Assembly: GCA_947372405.1 (NCBI GenBank)
Contig: CANBTO010000168.1
Span: forward strand, 1 to 9,188
DNA from: Verrucomicrobiaceae bacterium
Lineage (GTDB): Bacteria; Verrucomicrobiota; Verrucomicrobiae; Verrucomicrobiales; Akkermansiaceae
Length of the DNA: 9,188 bases
Reading direction: 5' to 3'
The notes under the pieces are model-generated. The model had not been told where the DNA came from. It did not search any database and saw only the letters and a list, made by a program, of their open reading frames with translations. The position numbers and the translations under genes were made by a program. Every line of letters begins with the position of its first letter. The first letter of the stretch is position 1. Shown here one piece after another: positions 1 through 7,272 of the stretch.

Positions 1-75
1 GCATTCCCAAACACCCGGTGTTGCCGTTAGGACCTAGAGCAGGCGTGTTTCAATACGTAGAACGGAAACACTTTC

Positions 76-606
76 GTGAAAGCATCAGTCATCGTTACCA
101 TTGTACTCCGCTTGTTCGCAATCCAGTGGGCGGCGGCAGGCGTCTTCTCCCTTTTGAGCATCGTGGGGCTCGGCACTTCGGTTTCCTTAGACCCGAACAA
201 CCCCATGTTCCATTGGTTCCAGATGCTCGTGCTACCGGTGTGCTATATGCTTATGGCATCCGCCACATGGTTCTGCGCATCCTTGATCTCCGAGCGTGTC
301 GTTCCCAAGTCCGATCCGGAGCTTCAATTGTTCGATGTCGGGGCCGGCGACTTTTATGGTCTTGGTGTTCTTGTCATGGGCATCTCCACCTTTTTATCCC
401 ATCTGACACCGCTGTTGAACTGGATTCACTACCTGATCATGAACCGGGCGGGCGAAGATCTCATGTATGGAAAGAATGGAACCACGATGTACGGCGTCAG
501 CAAGGAGCTTGTTCCGTGCGTCATCGGCGCAGCGCTTGCCCTGGCTTCACCGAAGATCGGCGCCCGTCTGGCTCGCAAGGAGAATACCGAACCGGTGAAA
601 TCATGA
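76..606 (+). CDS. Four-helix integral membrane protein of unknown function (176 aa)
   Basis: I do not recognise a family. The start is a GTG at 76-78, with only a weak purine run (GGAAA, 64-68) before it. The protein has four hydrophobic segments at about residues 4-32, 44-71, 93-121 and 138-160, with a short charged loop (SERVVPKSDPEL) around 72-83 and a basic, polar C-terminus ending in KENTEPVKS. Such a layout fits a small inner-membrane protein, perhaps resembling DUF2975-like or other short four-helix proteins, but no diagnostic motif is visible. Its stop is 13 bases from the start of the lipoprotein gene, so the two are probably co-transcribed and may act together at the envelope. The upstream 75 bases show no convincing promoter. 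GC is lower than in the metabolic genes to the right (32 of 60 bases in 181-240). I am confident it is a gene; its function is open. Confidence 0.72.
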   Translation: MKASVIVTIVLRLFAIQWAAAGVFSLLSIVGLGTSVSLDPNNPMFHWFQMLVLPVCYMLMASATWFCASLISERVVPKSDPELQLFDVGAGDFYGLGVLVMGISTFLSHLTPLLNWIHYLIMNRAGEDLMYGKNGTTMYGVSKELVPCVIGAALALASPKIGARLARKENTEPVKS

Positions 607-623
607 CCGAGAACATCCCATGA
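603..623 (+). other. Six-codon minicistron bridging two genes by ATGA overlaps
   Basis: The stop of the membrane gene (TGA 604-606) overlaps an ATG at 603-605. That ATG opens a six-codon frame (MTENIP) ending at TGA 621-623, and this stop overlaps the lipoprotein start ATG 620-622. Each overlap has the ATGA form typical of termination-reinitiation. It could relay ribosomes to the lipoprotein gene, which has only a weak purine stretch (GAGAA, 609-613) before it. No protein function is implied, and chance is a serious alternative. Confidence 0.3.
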
Positions 624-1000
624 CCCACCCCGCCAGCAGATTCCTGTTCCTGGGAATCACGATGATCGTGGCTGGCTGCGTCATTCAACCCTCCGTTGGT
701 CTGAGGGGAAAATACACATCGAAGGACGATTCCGGAGTCTTTGTATTCCGCGGAGATGGGACTTTCGGCTACAAGATCGCAGCGCAGTTCGACTTTTACT
801 CGGAAAACAACCTGCCACCCTATCGGGGGCGCTACCGGATTCATGGCAGACAGGTCGAGTTGTTTGATTTGCCGACAGCACAGCCGAAGCTCACCGTTGA
901 ATTGCTCGACGACGGAATGTCGTTCATCCTCATTCGGGAGCCAGGAAATGGCAGATCCGCAGAAAGAGCATTGTATCGGAAACAACCGGCGGTCTCCTGA
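620..1000 (+). CDS. Small putative lipoprotein (126 aa)
   Basis: This encodes a small exported lipoprotein. Residues 7-19 form a short basic and hydrophobic signal peptide, and VAGC at 17-20 is a good lipobox, so Cys20 would become the lipidated N-terminus of a mature protein of about 107 residues. The mature part starts with a pattern of the type GKYTSKDDSGVFVF followed by RGDGTFGY (about 30-51), then alternating strands with GRYRIHGRQVELF (about 70-82). This resembles short beta-sandwich or lipocalin-like domains in which a 'DGTF' turn is frequent, but I cannot assign a named family. There is no Asp at +2 (Val21), so an outer-membrane destination is plausible. It lies 13 bases after the membrane protein gene and is probably its co-transcribed partner. 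It is followed by 86 bases without a gene before the malic enzyme. Confidence 0.68.
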   Translation: MTHPASRFLFLGITMIVAGCVIQPSVGLRGKYTSKDDSGVFVFRGDGTFGYKIAAQFDFYSENNLPPYRGRYRIHGRQVELFDLPTAQPKLTVELLDDGMSFILIREPGNGRSAERALYRKQPAVS

Positions 1001-1086
1001 TGGGTACGACACCCGCTTCCGCACGATCTGCGGGGCATATCGAAATCCACGCGTTGCGCCGGTGGCATGGGGGGATAGCTTGAGGC

Positions 1087-2766
1087 GTGAATATCCATCC
1101 ATCGCAAGTCCCCAGCCTGAAGTCCGAGGGGGGCGCGCTGCTGCCCCGTGGCTCCGCCCTGCTTGCAAACCCGTTGTTGAACAAGGGCACCGCGTTCACC
1201 GAGGAGGAGCGCGACGCGTTGGGACTGCGCGGATTGCTGCCGCCCCGCGTGTTCACCCTGGAGGAACAGTTGGCCCGGGCTTATGCCAATTTCCAGCACC
1301 AACCGGAACCGTTGGACAAGTATGTGTTCCTGACGCTGCTGCAGAACCGCAACGAGACGCTTTTCTACAAGCTGTTGGAATCCCATCCGGAAGAGATGAT
1401 CCCGATCATCTACACTCCCACGGTGGGGCAGGCCTGTCTCGACTACGGTGTGATTTTCCGCCGCCCGCGCGGGATGTTCGTCAGCATCCGGGACCGCGGT
1501 CGCATCGCGGAGGTGCTGCGGCACTGGCCGCAGAGCGACGTGAGGATGATCGTGGTGACGGACGGCGAGCGGATCCTCGGGCTCGGTGATCTGGGCGTGC
1601 TGGGCATGGGGATTCCGGTCGGGAAACTGGCGCTCTACACGGCCTGCGCGGGTCTTCATCCGGCATATTGCCTGCCGATCACGATCGACGTTGGAACCAA
1701 CAACGAAAGCCTTCATCACAGCCCGACATATCTCGGACTCAGCCGTTTCAGGGTGCGTGGCGCGGAGTATGACGAGTTCATCGGGGAGTTTGTCGCCGCG
1801 GTGAAAAAGGTGTTTCCGCGAGCGCTTCTGCAATGGGAGGACTTCGGCAACACCAACGCCTTCCGCCTTTTACAAACCTATCAGAAACGCATCTGCAGTT
1901 TCAACGACGACATCCAGGGCACCGCCGCGGTGGCTCTCGCCGGCCTGATCGCCGCGCTGCGTGAAACCGGACTGCCGCTTGCCGGGCAGAAACTGGTTTT
2001 CCTTGGTGCGGGCGAGGCGGGCACGGGCATCGCGGACCTCTTCACCGCAGCGGCGATCGACGCGGGCTTGTCCGAACAGGATGCGCGCGAACGCTGCTGG
2101 TTCGTCGATTCACAAGGGCTTGTCGTGAAGCAACGCGAGGCCTCGCTGGCACACCACAAACTTCCCTATGCCCACGAACATCCGCCGCTGGAGACTTTGG
2201 CGGAGGCCGTCGAAACACTGCGTCCCACGGCCTTGATCGGTGTTTCCGGCACGCCGGGAAAATTCACACCGGAGATCATCGCCCAGATGGCGGCCTTCAA
2301 CGAGAGGCCAGTCATTTTCGCCCTATCAAACCCGACGTCCAAGGCCGAGTGCACCGCGGAAGCCGCCTATCAGGCGTCCGGCGGTCGCGCGATCTTCGCC
2401 AGCGGCAGCCCCTTTGCGCCGGTGGAATTCGGTGGTCGCACCTTCGTTCCCGGCCAGGGAAACAACGTGTATATCTTCCCGGGAGTGGGGTTGGGCGCGC
2501 TGGTGGTGGAGGCGTCGGAAATCTCGGAACGCATGTTCCTGGTCGCCGCACGCACGCTGGCGGACCTGGTGACCGCCGAGGATCTCGTGCTTGGCAGGAT
2601 CTACCCGTCGCTCACCCGCATCCGTGAGGTCTCCGTGAAAATCGCCACCGCCGTCGCAAGGGAAGCCATCCGCACCGGACTCGCCGCCATCGTGCCGGCG
2701 GATGACCAGGTGGAACCCGCGATCAGAGCGTGCCTCTATCAGCCGGTCTATCGTTCCTACGTCTGA
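1087..2766 (+). CDS. maeA: Malic enzyme (oxaloacetate-decarboxylating malate dehydrogenase), single-domain 559-aa type
   Basis: The enzyme oxidises and decarboxylates L-malate to pyruvate and CO2 with NAD(P)+ and a divalent metal, in the cytoplasm. The N-terminal malic domain (about 60-260) carries YTPTVGQAC (109-117), the signature DGERILGLGDLG..GMGIPVGK (159-180) and WEDFGNTNAF (250-259). SFNDDIQGTA (271-280) follows, then a Rossmann NAD(P) domain with GAGEAG (307-312), SGTPGKF and ALSNPTSKAE. By alignment with human mitochondrial ME2, Tyr109 and Lys180 are the acid/base residues, and Glu251, Asp252 and Asp275 bind the metal; all are present. Length matches the usual 540-580, close to E. 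coli MaeA (565), and there is no phosphotransacetylase fusion as in MaeB. The start is GTG at 1087 with a GGGGGGA run 11 bases upstream; no ATG fits better. The symbol follows size and domain content. The cofactor residues look NADP-like (see findings), so NAD specificity is not assured. Confidence 0.95.
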   Translation: MNIHPSQVPSLKSEGGALLPRGSALLANPLLNKGTAFTEEERDALGLRGLLPPRVFTLEEQLARAYANFQHQPEPLDKYVFLTLLQNRNETLFYKLLESHPEEMIPIIYTPTVGQACLDYGVIFRRPRGMFVSIRDRGRIAEVLRHWPQSDVRMIVVTDGERILGLGDLGVLGMGIPVGKLALYTACAGLHPAYCLPITIDVGTNNESLHHSPTYLGLSRFRVRGAEYDEFIGEFVAAVKKVFPRALLQWEDFGNTNAFRLLQTYQKRICSFNDDIQGTAAVALAGLIAALRETGLPLAGQKLVFLGAGEAGTGIADLFTAAAIDAGLSEQDARERCWFVDSQGLVVKQREASLAHHKLPYAHEHPPLETLAEAVETLRPTALIGVSGTPGKFTPEIIAQMAAFNERPVIFALSNPTSKAECTAEAAYQASGGRAIFASGSPFAPVEFGGRTFVPGQGNNVYIFPGVGLGALVVEASEISERMFLVAARTLADLVTAEDLVLGRIYPSLTRIREVSVKIATAVAREAIRTGLAAIVPADDQVEPAIRACLYQPVYRSYV

Positions 2767-2917
2767 ACGGGTGGGGCGGAGCCTCGGGTTCCCTGCGCCC
2801 CTGCCAGGGCTCAAATACACTTGGTTGCCGGGGACGGTGGCCACACCCCACGCCGCCCCTTTGCGCTGCTTTCCCTCCCACCTTCCGCTTGCCTCCGAGA
2901 AGAAAGACGGATAGACG

Positions 2918-2956
2918 ATGAACCGTTCTTCAACGATCTCTTATCCCACTCTATGA
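2918..2956 (+). other. 12-codon leader ORF ending in an ATGA overlap with the oxidoreductase start
   Basis: An ATG at 2918 opens a frame of 12 codons ([12 protein letters not shown]). Its TGA at 2954-2956 overlaps the ATG (2953-2955) of the Gfo/Idh/MocA gene. A short CGGA (2908-2911) stands six bases before it, whereas the oxidoreductase ATG itself is preceded by pyrimidine-rich sequence (TCTTATCCCACTCT) with no ribosome binding site. Translational coupling through this short frame is possible. No run of a single amino acid suggesting attenuation is seen. Confidence 0.25.
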
Positions 2957-4101
2957 AAAAACCAATCCGCATCGGTCTCATCGGCTACGGCTTCATGGGC
3001 CGCACCCACTCCAACGCCTACTCCCAGCTTACCCATTTCTTCGATACCGACCACGTCCCGGTCCGCCAGGCGGTTTGTGGTCGCGACAAGGAGAAGGTCG
3101 CCGCCTTCGCCGAGAAGTGGGGATACGCTTCCTACGAAACCGACTGGCGCGAGTTGGTGAAACGCGAGGACATCGACGCCATCGACATCTGCACGCCCAA
3201 CGACTCGCACGCCGAGATCGCGCTCGAATGCATCAAGCACGGCAAGATGATCCTCTGCGAAAAACCCCTCGCCCTCAACGGTGAGCAGGGTGAAGCGATG
3301 GTGAAAGCAGTGGAAGCCTCCGGCCTGCCCAACCTCGTCTGGTACAACTACCGCTTCCTCCCCGCCGTCACGCTGGCGAAAAACATCGTCGATGCCGGCG
3401 AACTCGGCCGCGTGTTCCACTACCGCGCGAACTTCCTCCAGGACTGGACGATTTCCGAAGACCTCCCGCAAGGCGGTGCCGGGCTCTGGCGTCTCGACGC
3501 CGCGGCTGCGGGCTCCGGCGTCACAGGTGATCTGTTAGCCCACTGCATCGACACCGCCCGCTGGATCAACGGCGACATCGTTTCCGTCAGCGCGATGACC
3601 GAGACCTTCATCAAGGAGCGCGTGCACACCGCCACCGGTGAGAAGCAGGCCGTCACCATCGACGACGCCTGTGCCTTCATCGCCCGTTTCGAAAACGGCT
3701 CGCTGGCCATCTTCGAATCCACCCGCTACGCCCGTGGCCACAAGGCGCTCTACACCTTCGAGATCAACGGCGAGAAAAAATCCCTCGCATGGGACCTTCA
3801 CGATCTCAACCGCCTGTCTTACTTCGATCACGGTGTCCCCGGTGACCGCCGCGGCTGGAGCAGCATCCATTGCTCCGATGGCGACCATCCCTATGCGGGA
3901 AACTGGTGGGTCCCCGGTCTCTGCCTCGGCTACGAGCATTCATTCATCCACGAGCTTGCCGAGTTCTTCAAAGACCTCGACAGCCCGGCCAAGGAGAAAC
4001 GCTACCCCGATTTCCGTCACGCGCTCGGCACCCAGTATGTCTGTGACGCCGTCCTCGAATCCGCCCGCACCAAGCAGTGGGTGGACGTGAAAAAAGCGTG
4101 A
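2953..4101 (+). CDS. Gfo/Idh/MocA family NAD(P)-dependent oxidoreductase (382 aa)
   Basis: This is a cytoplasmic sugar- or polyol-type dehydrogenase. The N-terminal Rossmann fold starts at once with [12 protein letters not shown] (5-16; Gly11, Gly13, Gly16). [13 protein letters not shown] (78-90) and CEKPLA (102-107) follow, Lys104 of the EKP motif being the usual catalytic/cofactor lysine. The C-terminal alpha/beta domain has [13 protein letters not shown] (192-204), the family's G-D-x(3)-H-x(2)-D motif with candidate catalytic His197 and Asp193/Asp200. DHPYAGNWW and [14 protein letters not shown] near the C-terminus are common in bacterial members acting on sugars, inositols or anhydrosugars. 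I cannot name the substrate. The reading frame stays open upstream to 2821, but ATG 2953 sits directly before the Rossmann strand, so I chose it. It lies 186 bases after malic enzyme and is closed off from the next gene by a terminator-like structure. Confidence 0.93.
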   Translation: MKKPIRIGLIGYGFMGRTHSNAYSQLTHFFDTDHVPVRQAVCGRDKEKVAAFAEKWGYASYETDWRELVKREDIDAIDICTPNDSHAEIALECIKHGKMILCEKPLALNGEQGEAMVKAVEASGLPNLVWYNYRFLPAVTLAKNIVDAGELGRVFHYRANFLQDWTISEDLPQGGAGLWRLDAAAAGSGVTGDLLAHCIDTARWINGDIVSVSAMTETFIKERVHTATGEKQAVTIDDACAFIARFENGSLAIFESTRYARGHKALYTFEINGEKKSLAWDLHDLNRLSYFDHGVPGDRRGWSSIHCSDGDHPYAGNWWVPGLCLGYEHSFIHELAEFFKDLDSPAKEKRYPDFRHALGTQYVCDAVLESARTKQWVDVKKA

Positions 4102-4126
4102 TCGTTTCGCCGTCACGCGGCCTTGC

Positions 4127-4154
4127 GCTTCCCGGGAAATGCGGCCCGGGAAGC
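4127..4154 (+). terminator. Perfect 10-bp hairpin after the oxidoreductase gene
   Basis: GCTTCCCGGG (4127-4136) and CCCGGGAAGC (4145-4154) are exact inverted repeats around an eight-base loop (AAATGCGG). The stem is GC-rich and lies 25 bases after the stop codon at 4101. No T-run follows directly, but a second hairpin with a T-run starts four bases later, so together they probably end transcription of the oxidoreductase unit. It might instead stabilise the mRNA 3' end. Confidence 0.6.
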
Positions 4155-4157
4155 AGG

Positions 4158-4177
4158 AAAAACCCGCCGGTTTTTTT
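4158..4177 (+). terminator. Probable intrinsic terminator with T-run
   Basis: AAAAACC (4158-4164) pairs with GGTTTTT (4169-4175) around CGCC, and the T-run continues to 4177, giving seven Ts in a row. The stem is A/T-rich and would be weak alone, but it follows the very stable hairpin at 4127-4154. The reverse strand also reads stem plus T-run (AAAAA at 4158-4162), so it could act in both directions. It separates the oxidoreductase gene from the heme protein gene and implies a separate promoter for the latter. Confidence 0.6.
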
Positions 4178-4224
4178 GACAATCCCTGCGAGGTCTCCGG
4201 AAGGGGCTGCGTATAGCATGTCCC

Positions 4225-7191
4225 ATGATTCGCGCGCTCTTCCCGCTCCTGCTGCTCTCCTCTGTCGTTCATTCCGCGGCTGGACAACGTGGACCTGCCG
4301 ACAGTCGGGCGGTTTCATGGATCTGGAAGAACACGGCATCGGGAGTGAGCACGAAGGTTTTCTTCCGCCGGGATTTCCAACTACCTCCGGATGTCACGGC
4401 CGCATCGATCAAGGTGTCCTGCGATGACCGCCACCATCTCTTCATCAACGGCGACGACGTGGGCATGGGCGCGGAATGGTCGCATCCCCGCACCTATGAC
4501 GTGCTGTCACATCTCAAGGCGGGCGGACACAATGTGATCGCCATCGAAGGCGTCAACGACGCAGGAACAGCCGGGCTGGCCGCGCGTTTCACCGCCACAC
4601 TCAAGAACGGCCAGCACATCTATCTGGCTTCCGACGCGGCATGGAAATGTTCCAGCGAGGGCGGGGCGGACTGGCAGACACCCGACTTCAAGGCCGCCGG
4701 ATGGTCTGACGCGACGGTGATCGCGAAAATGGGCGACGATCCATGGGGCGACATCATGCCCATCGAGCCCGAGGAATCCGACGGGCCGGAGGACATGACG
4801 GACACCTACAAGGTTGCTCCTGACTTCAAGCTTGAGAGGATCTATCAGATCCCGAACAGCCAGGGTTCATGGGTGGGCATCACCATGGACGACAAGGGCC
4901 GTTTCTTTTGCACGGACCAATATGGCAAGATCTATCTGGTGGTCGTTTCCAAAGAAGGTTCGCAGGGCGTCACCGCGACGCCGCTGGACATCCCGCTGCA
5001 TGGCGCGCACGGCCTCCTCTGGCACCAGGGAGTGCTGTGGGTCTGCGTGAACGAGGGCCCGGAACAAAGCGGAGTCTGGCGTGTGACCGACACCAATGGC
5101 GACGGCCAACCGGACAAGCCCGAACTCGTCAAGGCCTTCAAGGGACACGGCGAACACGGCCCGCATTCGCTCGTCGCCGCACCGGACGGGCGCTCGATCT
5201 TCGTGATCGCCGGAAACCACACGGACCTTGCGGAAATGGACAGTTCGCTCGTGACGCGCAACTGGGCCGAGGACCAACTGCTTCCGCGCAGGCCTGACCC
5301 GCGCGGTCACGCCATCGACCGGTTCGCTCCGGGCGGCTGGATCGCGCGCTTCACTCTGGATGGGAAAAACTGGCAGCTTTTCTCAAGCGGCTACCGCAAC
5401 ACCTTCGACGCTGTGTTCAATGAAAACGGCGACCTCGTCACCTATGACTCGGACATGGAATGGGACATGGGAATGCCCTGGTACCGTCCCACACGGTTCT
5501 GTCAGGTTGTCCCTGGATCGGAGTTCGGCTGGCGCAATGGCTCGGGCGTGTGGCCGGACTACCATGAGGATGCGATGCCGTCCCTTCTCGACATCGGCCC
5601 CGGTTGTCCTACCGGATTGGTTTCAGGGAAAGGCGCGAAATTTCCGGCGAAATACCAGAAGGCGATCTTCGGACTCGATTGGACGTTCGCCACCGTCTAC
5701 GCCGTCCACCTCACGCAGAATGGCGCGGGATACAAGGCGGAGCGCGAGGAATTCGTCGCTGGCAAAGGCCTTCCCCTGACGGACGCAATCATCGGAGCGG
5801 ACGGCGCGATGTATTTCCTGACAGGCGGACGCAGGACGGAGTCCGCGATGTGGCGCGTGACCTACACCGGCAAGGAATCCACCGCGCCCGTTCCCTACCA
5901 GGCCAAGGAATTCAAGCTGATGGACGCCGCAGCCGCACCGGCCGCTCTCGGCGGCACCGACCGCGTCGCGCGCTTCGAGGCCCGGACCGCGCTGGAAGCC
6001 AAAGGTCCTGATGGCCTGCGCGCCATTCTAACCGCTCCCGCCTCCAACCCATGGCAGGTGATCGGCGCGGCCATCGGCCTGACCCGAACGGGAACCAAAG
6101 CGGAAGCACCGGAAATCCTAACAGCCCTGGACCGCCTGGACTGGTCGAAGCTCGACCATCAGCAGAAACTCAACTGGCTGCGTGCGACGGGACTGGTCTT
6201 CGCCCGTCATGGAGAACCGGACGCCGCCGCGCGCCAGAAGGTGCTCGCAAAAATCGACGCATCGTTTCCGGATTCGGACGCCATCTTGAACCGTGAACTC
6301 TGCCGCCTGCTGTCATACCTGCAGGCTCCGGCCATTGTCTCCCGCACGCTCACGCTCATGGACACCGCCGGCCCGTCGCCGGCACCGGACTGGCTGGAAC
6401 TCGCCAAGCGCAACTCACATTACGGAAAAACGGTGGAGAACATGATCGCCAACCTGCCGCCTGCCCAGGTGATCCATTACATCTACTGCCTGCGTGTCGT
6501 CAAAGGCCCGTGGCATGGCGACGAACGGAAACGTTTCTTCACCTGGCTCACCAAGCTTTCCGGCAACAGCGGCGGAGCGAGCTATGGCGGCTTCATCGCC
6601 GACCTCAGGAATCAAACGCTGCTCAACTGCACGCCGGAGGAACAGGAACTTGTCAAAACCTTCGGCGTCGAAGCTACTTCCAATCCCTTCGCGAACCTGC
6701 CGCAAATCAAGGGCCCGGGCCATGACTGGAAGATCGACGAAGTGGTGAAACTCGGCGAGAGCGGTCTCGAAGGACGCGACAAGAACCACGGCAAGGATGT
6801 GTTCCGCGGCTCGTTGTGCGCCGCCTGCCACCGCTTCGGCAACGACGGCGGCTCCGTGGGCCCGGATCTGACGAATCTTGCCGGGCGATTCGGTGTGCGC
6901 GAGATCGCCGAAGCCGTCCTCGATCCCAGCAAGGTGGTCTCGGATCAATACGCCTTCGACCTCATCACCCGCAAGGACGGCACCACAATCACCGGCAGGA
7001 TCGTCGGCGAGAAAGACGAGCATTGGATCGTGGCCACCAACGCCTTCGATCTGAGCAACACGGTGGAAATCGAGCGCGGCGAGATCAAGGAGAAGAAACC
7101 ATCGCCCGTATCGCCCATGCCGCCCGGCCTGATCAACCGCCTGAACGCGGATGAGCTGAAGGACCTGCTGGCTTATTTGTTAGGGAAGTGA
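4225..7191 (+). CDS. Secreted PVC-type membrane-bound dehydrogenase-like protein with C-terminal heme-binding CxxCH domain (988 aa)
   Basis: Residues 1-20 are a signal peptide (basic Arg3, leucine-rich core, HSAAG near the cleavage site), so it acts outside the cytoplasm. About 30-178 form a galactose-binding-like beta-sandwich (FFRRDFQLP, LFINGDDVG, YDVLSHLKAGGHNVIAIEG), as attached to many sugar-active enzymes. About 198-565 match the sorbosone-dehydrogenase-like beta-propeller of Planctomycetes/Verrucomicrobia (GSWVGITMDDKGRFF, HGAHGLLW, DSDMEWDMGMPWYRP, PGSEFGWRNGSG, DAIIGADGAMYFLTGGRR). About 580-830 are alanine-rich and helical, probably HEAT-like. The C-terminus is the Pirellula/Verrucomicrobium-type heme domain: CAACH with Cys865, Cys868 and His869, then GGSVGPDLTNLAGRF, and Met965 in SPMPPGL as a plausible sixth ligand. 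The expected role is oxidation of a carbohydrate-like substrate with electrons passed to the c-type heme, but substrates for this family are mostly unproven. GGAAGGGG (4199-4206) is 18 bases from ATG, so ribosome binding looks weak. Confidence 0.93.
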   Translation: MIRALFPLLLLSSVVHSAAGQRGPADSRAVSWIWKNTASGVSTKVFFRRDFQLPPDVTAASIKVSCDDRHHLFINGDDVGMGAEWSHPRTYDVLSHLKAGGHNVIAIEGVNDAGTAGLAARFTATLKNGQHIYLASDAAWKCSSEGGADWQTPDFKAAGWSDATVIAKMGDDPWGDIMPIEPEESDGPEDMTDTYKVAPDFKLERIYQIPNSQGSWVGITMDDKGRFFCTDQYGKIYLVVVSKEGSQGVTATPLDIPLHGAHGLLWHQGVLWVCVNEGPEQSGVWRVTDTNGDGQPDKPELVKAFKGHGEHGPHSLVAAPDGRSIFVIAGNHTDLAEMDSSLVTRNWAEDQLLPRRPDPRGHAIDRFAPGGWIARFTLDGKNWQLFSSGYRNTFDAVFNENGDLVTYDSDMEWDMGMPWYRPTRFCQVVPGSEFGWRNGSGVWPDYHEDAMPSLLDIGPGCPTGLVSGKGAKFPAKYQKAIFGLDWTFATVYAVHLTQNGAGYKAEREEFVAGKGLPLTDAIIGADGAMYFLTGGRRTESAMWRVTYTGKESTAPVPYQAKEFKLMDAAAAPAALGGTDRVARFEARTALEAKGPDGLRAILTAPASNPWQVIGAAIGLTRTGTKAEAPEILTALDRLDWSKLDHQQKLNWLRATGLVFARHGEPDAAARQKVLAKIDASFPDSDAILNRELCRLLSYLQAPAIVSRTLTLMDTAGPSPAPDWLELAKRNSHYGKTVENMIANLPPAQVIHYIYCLRVVKGPWHGDERKRFFTWLTKLSGNSGGASYGGFIADLRNQTLLNCTPEEQELVKTFGVEATSNPFANLPQIKGPGHDWKIDEVVKLGESGLEGRDKNHGKDVFRGSLCAACHRFGNDGGSVGPDLTNLAGRFGVREIAEAVLDPSKVVSDQYAFDLITRKDGTTITGRIVGEKDEHWIVATNAFDLSNTVEIERGEIKEKKPSPVSPMPPGLINRLNADELKDLLAYLLGK

Positions 7192-7224
7192 GCGGTGGCC
7201 AAAACGTGGCGGTGGCTTGCAAGC

Positions 7225-7246
7225 GCTGCGCCAAATTTCCCGCAGC
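7225..7246. terminator. Hairpin in the gap between convergent genes
   Basis: GCTGCG (7225-7230) and CGCAGC (7241-7246) are inverted repeats around a ten-base loop containing AAATTT. It lies in the 81-base gap between the heme protein stop (7191) and the nucleotidyltransferase stop (7273), where a two-way terminator would be expected. There is no T-run on either side, so an intrinsic terminator is not proven. A smaller GGGT-TGAA-ACCC hairpin follows at 7257-7268. Confidence 0.3.
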
Positions 7247-7272
7247 TTCGGAATCCGGGTTGAAACCCCTTG

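Noticed and set aside
10..22. AACACC-C-GGTGTT inverted repeat at the left edge as an operator
   Set aside because: It is a single short repeat with a one-base spacer at the window edge, without any promoter or regulator gene to support a role.
18..623. A 201-codon plus-strand frame overlapping the membrane protein gene
   Set aside because: It is rich in Arg, His, Ser and Gly without any domain pattern, while the overlapping frame at 76-606 has clear membrane helices. Only its last six codons are of interest as a minicistron.
841..1833. A 330-codon minus-strand frame across the malic enzyme gene
   Set aside because: It is the reverse-strand shadow of a GC-rich gene; the plus frame has complete malic enzyme motifs.
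2779..2812. Possible terminator hairpin after malic enzyme (GAGCC/GGCTC with CCCTG/CAGGG)
   Set aside because: The two short stems share bases and cannot both form fully, and no T-run follows.
2889..2917. TTGCCT...TAGACG as a promoter for the oxidoreductase gene
   Set aside because: The -10 match is only about three of six bases, no better than expected by chance.
2821..2952. N-terminal extension of the Gfo/Idh/MocA protein to 2821
   Set aside because: The extra 44 residues are low-complexity with Pro and Arg, and the family starts right before the Rossmann GxGxxG, which fits ATG 2953.
4176..4217. Standard promoter TTGACA...TATAGC for the heme protein gene
   Set aside because: The spacing is 30 bases instead of about 17, and no acceptable -10 box occurs at the right distance.
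6415..7023. A 202-codon minus-strand frame inside the heme protein gene
   Set aside because: It lies opposite the conserved heme-binding domain and shows no domain of its own.
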